A stretch of DNA of 48,423 bases from Lachnospiraceae bacterium (GTDB lineage Bacteria; Bacillota; Clostridia; Lachnospirales; Lachnospiraceae). The number at the start of each line of letters is the position of its first letter. The stretch's first letter is position 1. Below, in pieces: positions 34,456 through 42,739 of this stretch. The notes under the pieces are model-generated. The model ran no database searches, was not told where the DNA came from, and was given only the letters and a program-made list of their open reading frames with translations. A program made the position numbers and the translations under genes. The stretch lies in the NCBI GenBank assembly GCA_015057445.1, contig SVEI01000014.1, positions 1 to 48,423 of the forward strand, read 5' to 3'.

Positions 34456-35838
34456 ATGTACAATATAGATTTTAGCAAACCTTGCCACGTATACTTTATG
34501 GGTATAGGTGGAATAAGTATGAGCGGCTTAGCAGAGATTCTTCTGGGGGAAGGATTTACCGTATCTGGCTCCGATATGAAAGAAAGCGATATCACAGATA
34601 CCCTTGCCGCCTTAGGCGTAAAGATTAACATAGGTCAGGTTGCTTCAAATATTACTGATGACATCGACCTTGTGGTCTACACTGCAGCTATTAAGGAAGA
34701 TAATGAAGAATTTAAGGAAGTTATTGACAGAAAGCTTCCTATCCTTACTAGAGCACAGCTCCTTGGTCAGATTATGAATAACTACAAATACGGCATTGCA
34801 GTCAGCGGTACCCATGGCAAAACCACTACCACAGCTATGATGTCTCATGTACTTCTTCAGGCCGATACAGACCCTACTATTTCTATAGGCGGTATCCTAG
34901 ATGCCATTGGTGGTAACATTAGAGTAGGGCACTCGGATTACTTCGTAACAGAAGCTTGTGAGTACACTAACAGCTTCCATGCCTTTAACCCATATATAAG
35001 TATAATTTTAAATGTGGACGAAGATCACTTAGACTTCTTCAGTGGTATTGATGAAATTGCAGAGTCATTTAAAACCTTTGCACAGATTCTTCCTAATGAT
35101 GGACTACTTGTAATCAATGGTGATATGGAACACAAGGCTTACATTACAGAAGAACTTAATTGTAATATAGTAACCTTCGGATTAAATGATGGAAACAAGT
35201 ATCAGGCAAAAGATATTACATTTGACCAGGATGGCCATCCATCATATACACTTGTGGTTGACGGCAAGGATGTTGATACTATCTATCTTCATTCAACAGG
35301 AATTCACAATGTTATTAATTCCTTGTCTGTAGTTGCCGTTGCAGACTTCTTGGAGATTAGTTTAGAACACGTTAAGGCTGGTCTTCTTGAATGCACCAGT
35401 GCCAAGAGAAGATATGAGTACAAGGGCGTGTCTGAAAATGGTGTCGTAATTATAGATGACTACGCGCATCACCCAACTGAGATTGCAGCTACTTTAGAAG
35501 CAACCAAGAATACTCCACATGAGAATTTATGGGTAATCTTCCAGCCACACACCTATACTAGAACATATGCATTACTTGATAAATTCGCAGAGGTTTTATC
35601 AACTGCCGACAATGTAATTTTAGCTGATATATACGCAGCAAGAGAGAAAGATACAGGCATGGTTTCATCCAAAGATTTGTGTGATAAGATTAATTCTATG
35701 GGTGGAAATGCAATACACATCGGTGACTTTTTGTCAATAGAAAAATTTGTCAAAAAAAGTTGCAAAAAAAATGATTTGTTGATAACTATGGGAGCGGGAA
35801 ACGTTGATATTATTGGAGATTCCCTTCTAAAAAAATAA
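34456..35838 (+). CDS. murC: UDP-N-acetylmuramate-L-alanine ligase
   Basis: A 460-aa Mur ligase that adds L-alanine to UDP-MurNAc with ATP in peptidoglycan synthesis. It opens with a nucleotide-binding GIGGISMSGLAEIL, then the ATP loop GTHGKTTTTAMM (about 115-126), TEACEYTNSFHAF, NVDEDHLDFF, and the C-terminal DDYAHHPTEIAATLEA with FQPHTYTRT. All are typical of MurC rather than MurD-F. GGATGGTG lies 9 bases before the ATG. It is followed by two tandem DnaA boxes and a terminator, so it is a single-gene unit. Confidence 0.96.
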   Translation: MYNIDFSKPCHVYFMGIGGISMSGLAEILLGEGFTVSGSDMKESDITDTLAALGVKINIGQVASNITDDIDLVVYTAAIKEDNEEFKEVIDRKLPILTRAQLLGQIMNNYKYGIAVSGTHGKTTTTAMMSHVLLQADTDPTISIGGILDAIGGNIRVGHSDYFVTEACEYTNSFHAFNPYISIILNVDEDHLDFFSGIDEIAESFKTFAQILPNDGLLVINGDMEHKAYITEELNCNIVTFGLNDGNKYQAKDITFDQDGHPSYTLVVDGKDVDTIYLHSTGIHNVINSLSVVAVADFLEISLEHVKAGLLECTSAKRRYEYKGVSENGVVIIDDYAHHPTEIAATLEATKNTPHENLWVIFQPHTYTRTYALLDKFAEVLSTADNVILADIYAAREKDTGMVSSKDLCDKINSMGGNAIHIGDFLSIEKFVKKSCKKNDLLITMGAGNVDIIGDSLLKK

Positions 35839-35856
35839 TTATCCACATTATCCACA
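35839..35856 (+). repeat. First DnaA-box array (two tandem boxes)
   Basis: Two perfect consensus DnaA boxes, TTATCCACA at 35839-35847 and TTATCCACA at 35848-35856, abut with no spacer. They begin directly after the murC stop codon and end at the murC terminator. Confidence 0.9.
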
Positions 35857-35893
35857 GGGCTATTCAGAATAAAAAATCTGAATAGCCCTTTTG
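35857..35893 (+). terminator. murC terminator
   Basis: GGGCTATTCAGA (35857-35868) pairs perfectly with TCTGAATAGCCC (35877-35888), followed by TTTTGTTTT. Confidence 0.92.
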
Positions 35894-35970
35894 TTTTGGG
35901 TTAACATAATTTTTCCAAAATTAACGGATTATCAAGGAATAATTTAGTTGCAAAATATTATGGTAACATG

Positions 35971-35997
35971 CTATCCACATTATCCACATTATCCACA
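35971..35997 (+). repeat. Second DnaA-box array (three tandem boxes)
   Basis: CTATCCACA (35971-35979), TTATCCACA (35980-35988) and TTATCCACA (35989-35997) form three abutting 9-mers, the last two perfect. They lie 114 bases downstream of the first array, same orientation, and 36 bases upstream of the -35 box of the DnaD-like gene. Confidence 0.9.
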
Positions 35998-36032
35998 TTT
36001 TTTACTTTTCCTCAAACAGAAAAAGTGTTCGG

Positions 36033-36060
36033 TTGCAATAAAAAAAGTGTGTGCTATAAT
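36033..36060 (+). promoter_or_regulatory. Promoter of the DnaD-like/DnaC-like operon
   Basis: TTGCAA (36033-36038) and consensus TATAAT (36055-36060) with an extended TGC are 16 bases apart. The three-box DnaA array ends 35 bases before the -35, a suitable place for DnaA to repress or activate. Confidence 0.65.
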
Positions 36061-36095
36061 TCATTTTGCATTAGAAAAAAAGAGGGTATGTTTGT

Positions 36096-37262
36096 ATGAA
36101 AACTATTACGATTTCTACAGAAAATTGTGAGACCTACTCTTCTATTTCCAACTTCTTTATAGACTACTATATGACAGAAGCCAACGGGGAATTTGTTAAG
36201 GTTTACCTCTACTTGGTAAGACTTCTTAACACCAACTCCAACATAACCGTTGCGGGAATTGCAGATCATTTTAATCTCACAGAAAACGACATATGTCGCG
36301 CAATTAAATATTGGATATCAAGAGATGTATTAAAGCTTAATTATGATGGTAAAGGACACTTAAGGGGGATTGTGTTGCTTCCATTACATGCACCTACTCT
36401 AGATCTTAAAATGGAAACTGACGCTGTATCTATTCTTAGACTTGATTCAGCTTCTAATACACTGGACTCAGATTATGACAATGTAACAGCCTCTACAAAG
36501 GAAGTTGCTACTACAGTAAGCCAAGCAGTTACTCCTGTTTCTTCAAACATGGAGCTTTCTCTTCCTGCAAAGCCAAAATTCTCTTCAGTGGATGTAGACA
36601 ATGCTATGAAGGATTCTGATTTTGGAGACTTGGTATACCTTATAGAAACTTTATTTGGCAGACCAGTTACACCTACAGAGACATCAAACATTTTATACAT
36701 ATATGATACATTAAAGTTCCCTGTAGATTTGTTCGAATATCTTGTAGAGTATTGTGTTGAAAGACGTAAGACTAATGTTAGATATATGGAGTCAGTTGCT
36801 ATCGCATGGTACAAAGATGGAATCAAGACAAGACAGGAAGCAAAGGATCAGGTATATCAGACTAATTCTGTGGCTAAAACTGTATTTAAGGCCCTTGGAA
36901 TACGTGGAGACCGAGCAATCACCCAGGCTGAGATTGAACTTATTAACACATGGACTACAGATTTTGGTTTCTCAGAGGAAATAATTAAGAAAGCTTGTGA
37001 AACTGCAACTTTATCAAGACCTACAGGAGCTACATTAAAATATGTAAATGGAATCCTTGAAGATTGGAATAGAAACAATGTTAAATCACTAGCTGATGTA
37101 GAGGCATTGGACAAGGCTCATGCCGCAAAGATAGCTATGGAAAAGGCAAACCAGAGAACTACTGGTACCATTAGCAATTTTAACGATTTTAAGCAATCCA
37201 CTTCAGATAGGGTAATCGATGATATGGAACGCAAGCTGAGAAGAGAGGTTAACGGACAATGA
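36096..37262 (+). CDS. DnaD-domain replication initiation protein
   Basis: A 388-aa primosome protein of the DnaD/DnaB (Firmicutes) family. The N-terminal winged-helix part (about 1-100) includes FFIDYYMTEANGEFVKVYLYL and ITVAGIADHFNLTENDI. After a Ser/Thr/Val linker come two DnaB_2-type domains, each with the YxxxIxxxW-type motif: YMESVAIAW (about 230) and YVNGILEDW (about 315). DnaD proteins are recruited by DnaA at the origin and help load the DnaC-helicase complex. GAGGGT lies 8 bases before the ATG. It overlaps the next gene, a helicase-loader ATPase, by four bases (ATGA), and five DnaA boxes precede it. Confidence 0.88.
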   Translation: MKTITISTENCETYSSISNFFIDYYMTEANGEFVKVYLYLVRLLNTNSNITVAGIADHFNLTENDICRAIKYWISRDVLKLNYDGKGHLRGIVLLPLHAPTLDLKMETDAVSILRLDSASNTLDSDYDNVTASTKEVATTVSQAVTPVSSNMELSLPAKPKFSSVDVDNAMKDSDFGDLVYLIETLFGRPVTPTETSNILYIYDTLKFPVDLFEYLVEYCVERRKTNVRYMESVAIAWYKDGIKTRQEAKDQVYQTNSVAKTVFKALGIRGDRAITQAEIELINTWTTDFGFSEEIIKKACETATLSRPTGATLKYVNGILEDWNRNNVKSLADVEALDKAHAAKIAMEKANQRTTGTISNFNDFKQSTSDRVIDDMERKLRREVNGQ

Positions 37263-38269
37263 TATTCGAGCCCCTAAGCATAAGCAAAATAATGCATGAA
37301 TACGAGGAAACCAGACTTAATAACAAGCGACTTGCATTTGAGCGACGAGAAGAAATATACAAGAAAATCCCTAGGATTGAAGAACTAGACAGCGCTTCCA
37401 CTTCTTCTTACTTGAGCTTAGCTATGAGCAAAGTGTTAGGCAAAGATGAGAAAGGACAAGAAGCCCTCTCTATAAGAGACCTTAATCGCAACAGAACTGC
37501 CGAGAAGAAGGCTCTTCTAAAAGAAGCAGGTTACCCTGAAGATTATTTAGAGCCAATTTTCACCTGCTCAAAGTGTAAAGATACCGGGTACATAAATCAG
37601 GAGCGATGTTCTTGCTTTAGAGACAAGTTAATTAACAGTCTGTATCTTCAGTCAAACCTTACCAACATACTTGATAAGGAAAACTTTGATACATTTAATC
37701 TTGACTACTATAGTAAGAACAAGCTTTCAGGCTACGAGTATTCACCATACGATAATATGGTTAATATTCTCACCACATCTAAGAGATTTGTAGACAATTT
37801 TAGCAGTACAAAATCCCACCGCGGTAACATTCTCATATATGGAGAGGTGGGACTAGGAAAAACATTTTTAACAAACTGCATAGCTAAGGGCATACTAGAC
37901 AAAGGACATCAGGTATTTTATCTGACTGCCAACGAGTTGTTCCAAAATATATTATCTCCTTATCTGATGAATCAAGAAAAGGCACTTGCAGATTTGTACA
38001 AATATGTTTATAATTGCGAATTGTTGATAATAGATGATTTAGGAACTGAACTAATTAATTCATTTACCTTATCTAATTTGTTTGAGGTAATTAACCAAAG
38101 AAATATCCAGGGCAAATCAACTGTTATCTCCACAAACCTAGGTCTTAAAGACCTTAAGACAAAATACTCTGAACGTATTATGTCCAGACTAATTGAAGGC
38201 TACACTGTATTTAATATATACGGTGATAATATAAGATACCAAAAGAGATTTAACTCTACAAATAATTAA
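37259..38269 (+). CDS. DnaC/DnaI-like helicase loader ATPase
   Basis: A 336-aa AAA+ ATPase. A helical N-terminal region is followed by a zinc site (CSKCKDTGYINQERCSCF, about 102-119), Walker A GEVGLGKTF (about 199), Walker B LLIIDDLGTE and a sensor VISTNLGLKDL, ending with an arginine-finger region ERIMSRLIEGY. This arrangement with a zinc finger in front of the ATPase is that of DnaI/DnaC helicase loaders. It should load the replicative helicase at origins and restart forks. It is translationally coupled to the DnaD-like gene and followed after 18 bases by the PRPP synthetase gene. Confidence 0.88.
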   Translation: MIFEPLSISKIMHEYEETRLNNKRLAFERREEIYKKIPRIEELDSASTSSYLSLAMSKVLGKDEKGQEALSIRDLNRNRTAEKKALLKEAGYPEDYLEPIFTCSKCKDTGYINQERCSCFRDKLINSLYLQSNLTNILDKENFDTFNLDYYSKNKLSGYEYSPYDNMVNILTTSKRFVDNFSSTKSHRGNILIYGEVGLGKTFLTNCIAKGILDKGHQVFYLTANELFQNILSPYLMNQEKALADLYKYVYNCELLIIDDLGTELINSFTLSNLFEVINQRNIQGKSTVISTNLGLKDLKTKYSERIMSRLIEGYTVFNIYGDNIRYQKRFNSTNN

Positions 38270-38287
38270 CGCAATGGAGGAAATATC

Positions 38288-39496
38288 ATGCCAGATTCAA
38301 GTAACCTTATTAACATACCTGTTGGAAAGCTAGGAATTATTCCTCTTCAAAGCATTACTGCTATTGGAGAGAAGGTTGATAGCTATATTGCACGTTGGAG
38401 AGCGGAAAGACACAATGAGCACAAAGATAGCATCACTTTTGCAGGCTACGAGAAAGACTCTTACATTGTAAAGTCTTGTTGTCCTAGATTCGGTTCAGGA
38501 GAGGCTAAGGGAACTCTTTCAGAGTCAGTTAGAGGTACCGACCTTTATCTTCTCGTGGATGTTGTTAATCACAGTATAAAGTATAATATTTGTGGTCAGG
38601 AAAATATGATGTCACCAGATGACCACTACGCAGATTTAAAGAGAGTTATCGCTGCTATCGGTGGTAAGGCTAACAGAATCACTGTTATTATGCCTTTCTT
38701 ATATGAGAGCAGACAGCATAAGCGTTCTTCTAGGGAGTCCCTTGATTGTGCAATTGCACTTCAGGAGCTTGTATCACTTGGCATCGACAACATCATCACT
38801 TTCGATGCTCACGACCCACGTGTACAAAATGCTATTCCTTACAGTGGTTTCGAGAACATTATGCCTACTTACCAGTTTATTAAGACTCTTCTTAGAACTA
38901 CACCAGATCTTAAGCTTGATAGCGACCACATGATGGTAATCAGCCCAGACGAAGGTGCCATGAACAGAGCCATCTACTTTGCTAACCACTTAGGAGTAGA
39001 TGTAGGTATGTTCTACAAGAGAAGAGATTACACTACCATCGTTAATGGTAAGAACCCTATCGTTGCACACGAATTCTTAGGTGATGACGTAGAGGGTAAG
39101 GATGTTATTATTATGGATGATATGATTGCATCAGGTGAGAGTATGCTTGATGTTGCAAAACAGCTTAAGGATAGAAAGGCAAACAGAGTTTACGCTCTTG
39201 CTACCTTTGGTCTCTTCACTGCAGGTCTTGAAATATTTGACAAAGCTCATGAAGAAGGTATCATCGAGAAGGTTATCACTACTAACCTTACTTACCAGCT
39301 ACCAGAGCTCTTCGATAGACCTTGGTATGAGTCAGCTGACATGAGCAAGTACATTGCAATCCTTATTGACCACTTAAATCACAATGCATCAATTAGTGGA
39401 CTTATTGATCAGACTGAGCGTATCCAGGCTAGAATCGCCGAGTACAAGAAGACTGGAACAATTACTGCTAACTACAAAGCACCATCTGTAGACTAA
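38288..39496 (+). CDS. prs: Ribose-phosphate pyrophosphokinase (PRPP synthetase), long form
   Basis: A 402-aa PRPP synthetase, which makes PRPP from ribose 5-phosphate and ATP. Features are the tandem PRTase-like domains, the RQHKRSSRESLDCAIALQEL segment, ITFDAHDPRVQ, a catalytic loop with YKRRDYT and the PRPP-binding loop VIIMDDMIASGESM. It is about 85 residues longer than the usual 315-residue enzyme, with an N-terminal extension (about 1-60) and a C-terminal helix (QTERIQARIAEYK). PRPP feeds NadC and nucleotide synthesis. GGAGG lies 8 bases before the ATG. It probably closes the dnaD-dnaC operon and ends at the hairpin at 39497. Confidence 0.92.
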   Translation: MPDSSNLINIPVGKLGIIPLQSITAIGEKVDSYIARWRAERHNEHKDSITFAGYEKDSYIVKSCCPRFGSGEAKGTLSESVRGTDLYLLVDVVNHSIKYNICGQENMMSPDDHYADLKRVIAAIGGKANRITVIMPFLYESRQHKRSSRESLDCAIALQELVSLGIDNIITFDAHDPRVQNAIPYSGFENIMPTYQFIKTLLRTTPDLKLDSDHMMVISPDEGAMNRAIYFANHLGVDVGMFYKRRDYTTIVNGKNPIVAHEFLGDDVEGKDVIIMDDMIASGESMLDVAKQLKDRKANRVYALATFGLFTAGLEIFDKAHEEGIIEKVITTNLTYQLPELFDRPWYESADMSKYIAILIDHLNHNASISGLIDQTERIQARIAEYKKTGTITANYKAPSVD

Positions 39497-39550
39497 AGAA
39501 AAAAGCATATGCATGCAAGTAAACTTGCGCATATGCTTTTTTCTTTGTGT
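39497..39550. terminator. Bidirectional terminator after prs
   Basis: AAGCATATGC-A-TGCAAG pairs with CTTGC-GCATATGCTT around TAAA, with A6 before and T6 after. It also lies 23 bases past the stop of the convergent SbcC-like gene. Confidence 0.92.
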
Positions 39551-39572
39551 GCACGGCTCATTTGCCAATGCT

Positions 39573-41270
39573 TTACAGCTCCACATAATTGTAATCCATA
39601 TCTAGGTCGTCAAGCATATCCCCAATGTGCGGATTACTAGTAAGGAGTATTATTTGATCTGTGTCTATGGTTTTGAGACAGTCAAGCGTATTGACTAGTC
39701 TTGTCTCATCATATGCTGTAAATATGTCATCTATGATAAGCGGCATCTTATCTCTGCAGAGAAGTCTGGCTACACTTAAGCGTACTGCCAGGTAAATCTG
39801 CTCTATGGTGCCCGCACTAAGGTATTCGATTCCCACATAAGAATCTGCATCTTTAACCATAATGTGCATCTTATCATCCATTCGGACATCCTTATATTTC
39901 CCGTCTGTAATCTTAGAAACTATATCTGATATGTTGTCATTTATCAGGAAACCTAGGTCTCCGTGAATCTCCGCAGACACCTGGTTAATTGTGTTGATTG
40001 CCAGATTGATTATATGACACTCTCTGTCAAGCTCTGCAATCTTGGCATTGGCCAGACTTAGTTCCTCTTCTAACTGTCTCTTCTTTTCCTTTTTGTCAAG
40101 AATCTGCTTTTCTATAACCATAAGCTCTGCTTTCTTATCAGCAAACTCTTTAGCAAAAGACATATCTATTTCAACTTCTTCATAAGTTTCCTGTTTTCGC
40201 TCTAATTCGTACACCATCTTTTTGAAATCTTCTTCTGTAGGAGTATAGATTTCTCCATTTAGCATACCCTTAGAGTACATTCCTTCTACAATAGTTACTA
40301 TAACAAATAGTATTGTACATATTATGAAAAGTTGTCTTACACTACTTTCAAATGGCAGAATGTAAACCATAGCGGCTATTACGGCAACAACAAATAATCC
40401 TGTTAGAAGAATAAACCAAACCCTATCAGTAAGAGGCAGTTCTTTCTTGTAGTCTTTAATAAGATCTGCATCTAAGAACACAGCTCGCTTTGCAAGCTCA
40501 TCCATACTTTCATTAAGTTCTTCATTCTCTTGATAGGTGGTTCCCTTCTCAGTTTCAATGAGCTTACGAGCTTCTCTCTTTCTTCTGGCTGTTTCCATGG
40601 CAAATTCTTGCTCTACATCTGCAATTTTACCACGAATTTCCTTAAGCTCATCGTCTACCTTGGTAAACTCAAGCAATTCATCAGAGACAATATCAACCTT
40701 TTCCTTATATGGTCTGGTGTCGTACTTTTTCTTCTGATTCTTCAATCTATTAATAGCTCTGTCCTTATCAATATCCGCTGAACCTGTTGTGGCAAGATTA
40801 GACAGATAGTTGCTCATCTCAGACGCCAGTTCCTTTCCAGGCGCAGCACCATGTTCCCCTATACATAGTGTATTCTCATAGGTATTTTTATCTAACTCAA
40901 ACAACGTACCCTGAAGAGTATTGGTGTTTCTAAGATCTAATTCTCTTCCCGTTGCAACATCCATGGCAGTTACTCTTCTGTTATGCCTTAAAAAACTTCT
41001 CTCTACAAAGTAGCTTTTATCATCCTTCTTAATGTAGGCTTTTCCAGAAAAACCTCTTCCACTAAGTGGTTTTCTAAGCTCATAATCATCAAACCTTGCC
41101 TTAAGACCTCTGGCTTTATCAATACCGTAAAGCATACCAACTATAAAATCTTTTACAGTTGTCTTACCCGCCTCGTTGCCACCATAAACAAGGTTCAAAC
41201 CTGGCTTAAGATCGATTTCCTTATTATTAAATTTTCCAAAATCCTTAAGCAGTAATTTACTTAGAAACAT
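39573..41270 (-). CDS. SbcC/YhaN-like ATPase with two central membrane helices
   Basis: A 565-aa SMC/Rad50-type ATPase. Walker A GGNEAGKTT (30-38) is near the N-terminus; the signature LSAGTIEQIYLAVRLS (484-499) and Walker B LIIDDIFTAYD (511-521) are near the C-terminus. Between them are two coiled-coil arms (about 175-275 and 345-430). At the apex, where Rad50 has a zinc hook, there is no CxxC. Instead two hydrophobic helices occur (about 285-305 WFILLTGLFVVAVIAAMVYIL and 312-330). It resembles the YhaN family but is much shorter than YhaN or SbcC (~960-1050 aa). It starts on the last base of the nuclease gene, so the two should form one complex. Confidence 0.85.
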   Translation of the reverse strand: MFLSKLLLKDFGKFNNKEIDLKPGLNLVYGGNEAGKTTVKDFIVGMLYGIDKARGLKARFDDYELRKPLSGRGFSGKAYIKKDDKSYFVERSFLRHNRRVTAMDVATGRELDLRNTNTLQGTLFELDKNTYENTLCIGEHGAAPGKELASEMSNYLSNLATTGSADIDKDRAINRLKNQKKKYDTRPYKEKVDIVSDELLEFTKVDDELKEIRGKIADVEQEFAMETARRKREARKLIETEKGTTYQENEELNESMDELAKRAVFLDADLIKDYKKELPLTDRVWFILLTGLFVVAVIAAMVYILPFESSVRQLFIICTILFVIVTIVEGMYSKGMLNGEIYTPTEEDFKKMVYELERKQETYEEVEIDMSFAKEFADKKAELMVIEKQILDKKEKKRQLEEELSLANAKIAELDRECHIINLAINTINQVSAEIHGDLGFLINDNISDIVSKITDGKYKDVRMDDKMHIMVKDADSYVGIEYLSAGTIEQIYLAVRLSVARLLCRDKMPLIIDDIFTAYDETRLVNTLDCLKTIDTDQIILLTSNPHIGDMLDDLDMDYNYVEL

Positions 41271-42337
41271 TAGTTTTCTCCAATTCCAAGAAGAGCTTCA
41301 ATTCCATACTTCATAGCTCTTTCCCTTATCTCTGAATCTTCTAAACTTTCCTCATCTGATAAAGTTTTAATAAATCTTCCCAACAAATTATTATCATTGG
41401 AAGTAAGAAGCTCTCCAATATCATAATTAAGATGAGTATTGTCATTAACTTCAAATATATTATACTCTCTAAACAATCCACTAAGATTAATTTGAAGATT
41501 GCTGTCTATACAACCATTTAGATTAATCTTAAATATGTTATCTATTCCAATTCTATGAATTTCTTCTTTTATGTTATCTATTATCTCTGCATTTACTATG
41601 TCTGGAGTAAGCTCCAATGTCATATTAACGTAACTTCTCTTATTGCATGGAATCCACTGGATAAGCGTATCACCAGCTCCATTTAACTCTCCTAAGATGT
41701 ATCCTCTTCTTCCTGTTTCTGTATGGTCAAGTGGTTCTAATGAACCAGAAAAAGCCATCTTATTCTTTACCAAGTGTGCTGGTTTATGAATATGTCCCAA
41801 TGCCACATAATCAAATCCAAGGCTTGCAAGCTTTTCCTTAGAGAATGGCATATGTTGCTTATCTCCTCCATGTCCAAGTAAGATATTGTAAGCGCCCTCC
41901 CTACCTGGTCTTAGTCTCTCTAATATTCTCTCAGGATACTCTGGCTTACCATAGCTAAATCCCGTAACGCACACGTTCAAATCTTCGATATATACATTTG
42001 CAGCCCTGTCTCTAGGCATAATGAATAAGTCGGACTCAAATCTATATTTTTCCCAAGGTGAGCCCTCCTCTATGTAATCATGATTACCAGCGATAAGAAT
42101 AGTCTTAGTACCGTGCATAAGTCTAAACTGATAGTCTATCTCCCTAAGCTGCTGGACAGTTGGAGGTGCATCAAAAAGATCTCCCGCTATAAGCAGCAAA
42201 TCAACCTGTTGTTCCTCGCAAATCTTTATTATATTTTTGAAGCTATCGTAGATTTCGTCGCCTCTTCTACTACCCCACATCTTATCCTTGTCAGGTGTAG
42301 CTCCGATATGTACGTCAGCTATGTGTAAAAATTTCAT
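41270..42337 (-). CDS. SbcD/YhaO-like DNA repair exonuclease
   Basis: A 355-aa metallophosphoesterase of the Mre11/SbcD/YhaO group. All five phosphoesterase motifs are present: DVHIG (about 7-11), AGDLFD, AGNHDY, GHGGDKQH and LGHIHKP. The C-terminal ~110 residues form a capping or ATPase-binding region. It is expected to act as a DNA end-processing nuclease with the ATPase encoded next. The ATG at 42337 follows AGAGGTG by 6-7 bases; an upstream TTG is less likely. Its last base is the first base of the next gene. Confidence 0.9.
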   Translation of the reverse strand: MKFLHIADVHIGATPDKDKMWGSRRGDEIYDSFKNIIKICEEQQVDLLLIAGDLFDAPPTVQQLREIDYQFRLMHGTKTILIAGNHDYIEEGSPWEKYRFESDLFIMPRDRAANVYIEDLNVCVTGFSYGKPEYPERILERLRPGREGAYNILLGHGGDKQHMPFSKEKLASLGFDYVALGHIHKPAHLVKNKMAFSGSLEPLDHTETGRRGYILGELNGAGDTLIQWIPCNKRSYVNMTLELTPDIVNAEIIDNIKEEIHRIGIDNIFKINLNGCIDSNLQINLSGLFREYNIFEVNDNTHLNYDIGELLTSNDNNLLGRFIKTLSDEESLEDSEIRERAMKYGIEALLGIGEN

Positions 42338-42427
42338 CCTTAGCACCTCTAAGCACAATTAATCTCCATACATTATAATACGAAAATCTTTCAAGTGCAA
42401 TCTTTATAATAATTCCTTTTTATGGCT

Positions 42428-42679
42428 TTACATACCTTTAGAATATTTTTCCTTTGTGGCAAGTCCTCCTCTAATATGTCTTTCAGCTTTATTCACATCT
42501 AAAATCTTTCTTACCTCCCTGGCCTGGGCCTGGTTGATATACACAAGTCTTTCTGACACATCCTTGTGAGCAGTGGATTTGCTTACCCCAAATTTTTTTG
42601 CCGCCTGTCTTACTGTAGTTCCTTCATCTATTATGTAAGCTGCTATAGCCATAGCACGTTCCTCAATATATGTTCTCAT
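42428..42679 (-). CDS. spoIIID: Sporulation transcription factor SpoIIID
   Basis: An 83-aa SpoIIID. The helix-turn-helix TTVRQAAKKFGVSKSTAHKDV (given here by its key residues) and the ending RHIRGGLATKEKY are typical. SpoIIID acts in the mother cell after sigma-E, turning genes on and off before sigma-K. Its presence indicates a spore-forming lineage. The ribosome site (AGGG, 12 bases off) lies inside the hairpin at 42681-42725, and a sigma-E-like promoter overlaps the same hairpin. Confidence 0.95.
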   Translation of the reverse strand: MRTYIEERAMAIAAYIIDEGTTVRQAAKKFGVSKSTAHKDVSERLVYINQAQAREVRKILDVNKAERHIRGGLATKEKYSKGM

Positions 42680-42680
42680 A

Positions 42681-42725
42681 AATAAAGCATACCCTGTATG
42701 TTCTTGTTACAAGGTATGCTTTATT
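42681..42725 (-). terminator. Terminator of the tlpA-like gene, overlapping the spoIIID leader
   Basis: AATAAAGCATACC (42681-42693) and GGTATGCTTTATT (42713-42725) form a perfect 13-pair stem. It lies 13 bases past the stop of the thioredoxin-like gene and 1 base before the spoIIID start codon. The T tract is weak. Confidence 0.65.
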
Positions 42726-42739
42726 TTCTTAATATATGC
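42711..42739 (-). promoter_or_regulatory. Candidate sigma-E promoter of spoIIID
   Basis: On the minus strand GCATATAT (42732-42739) and CATACCTT (42711-42718) are 13 bases apart, resembling the sigma-E consensus (KMATATT, ~14, CATACAMT). Transcription would start in the hairpin loop, so the hairpin would not form in the spoIIID message. Confidence 0.4.

Noticed and set aside
35839-35997. Chromosomal replication origin (oriC)
   Set aside because: DnaA boxes and an AT-rich gap are present, but dnaA, dnaN, rpmH and other usual neighbours are absent and the genes on both sides do not diverge. Regulatory DnaA binding is simpler, though origin activity cannot be excluded.
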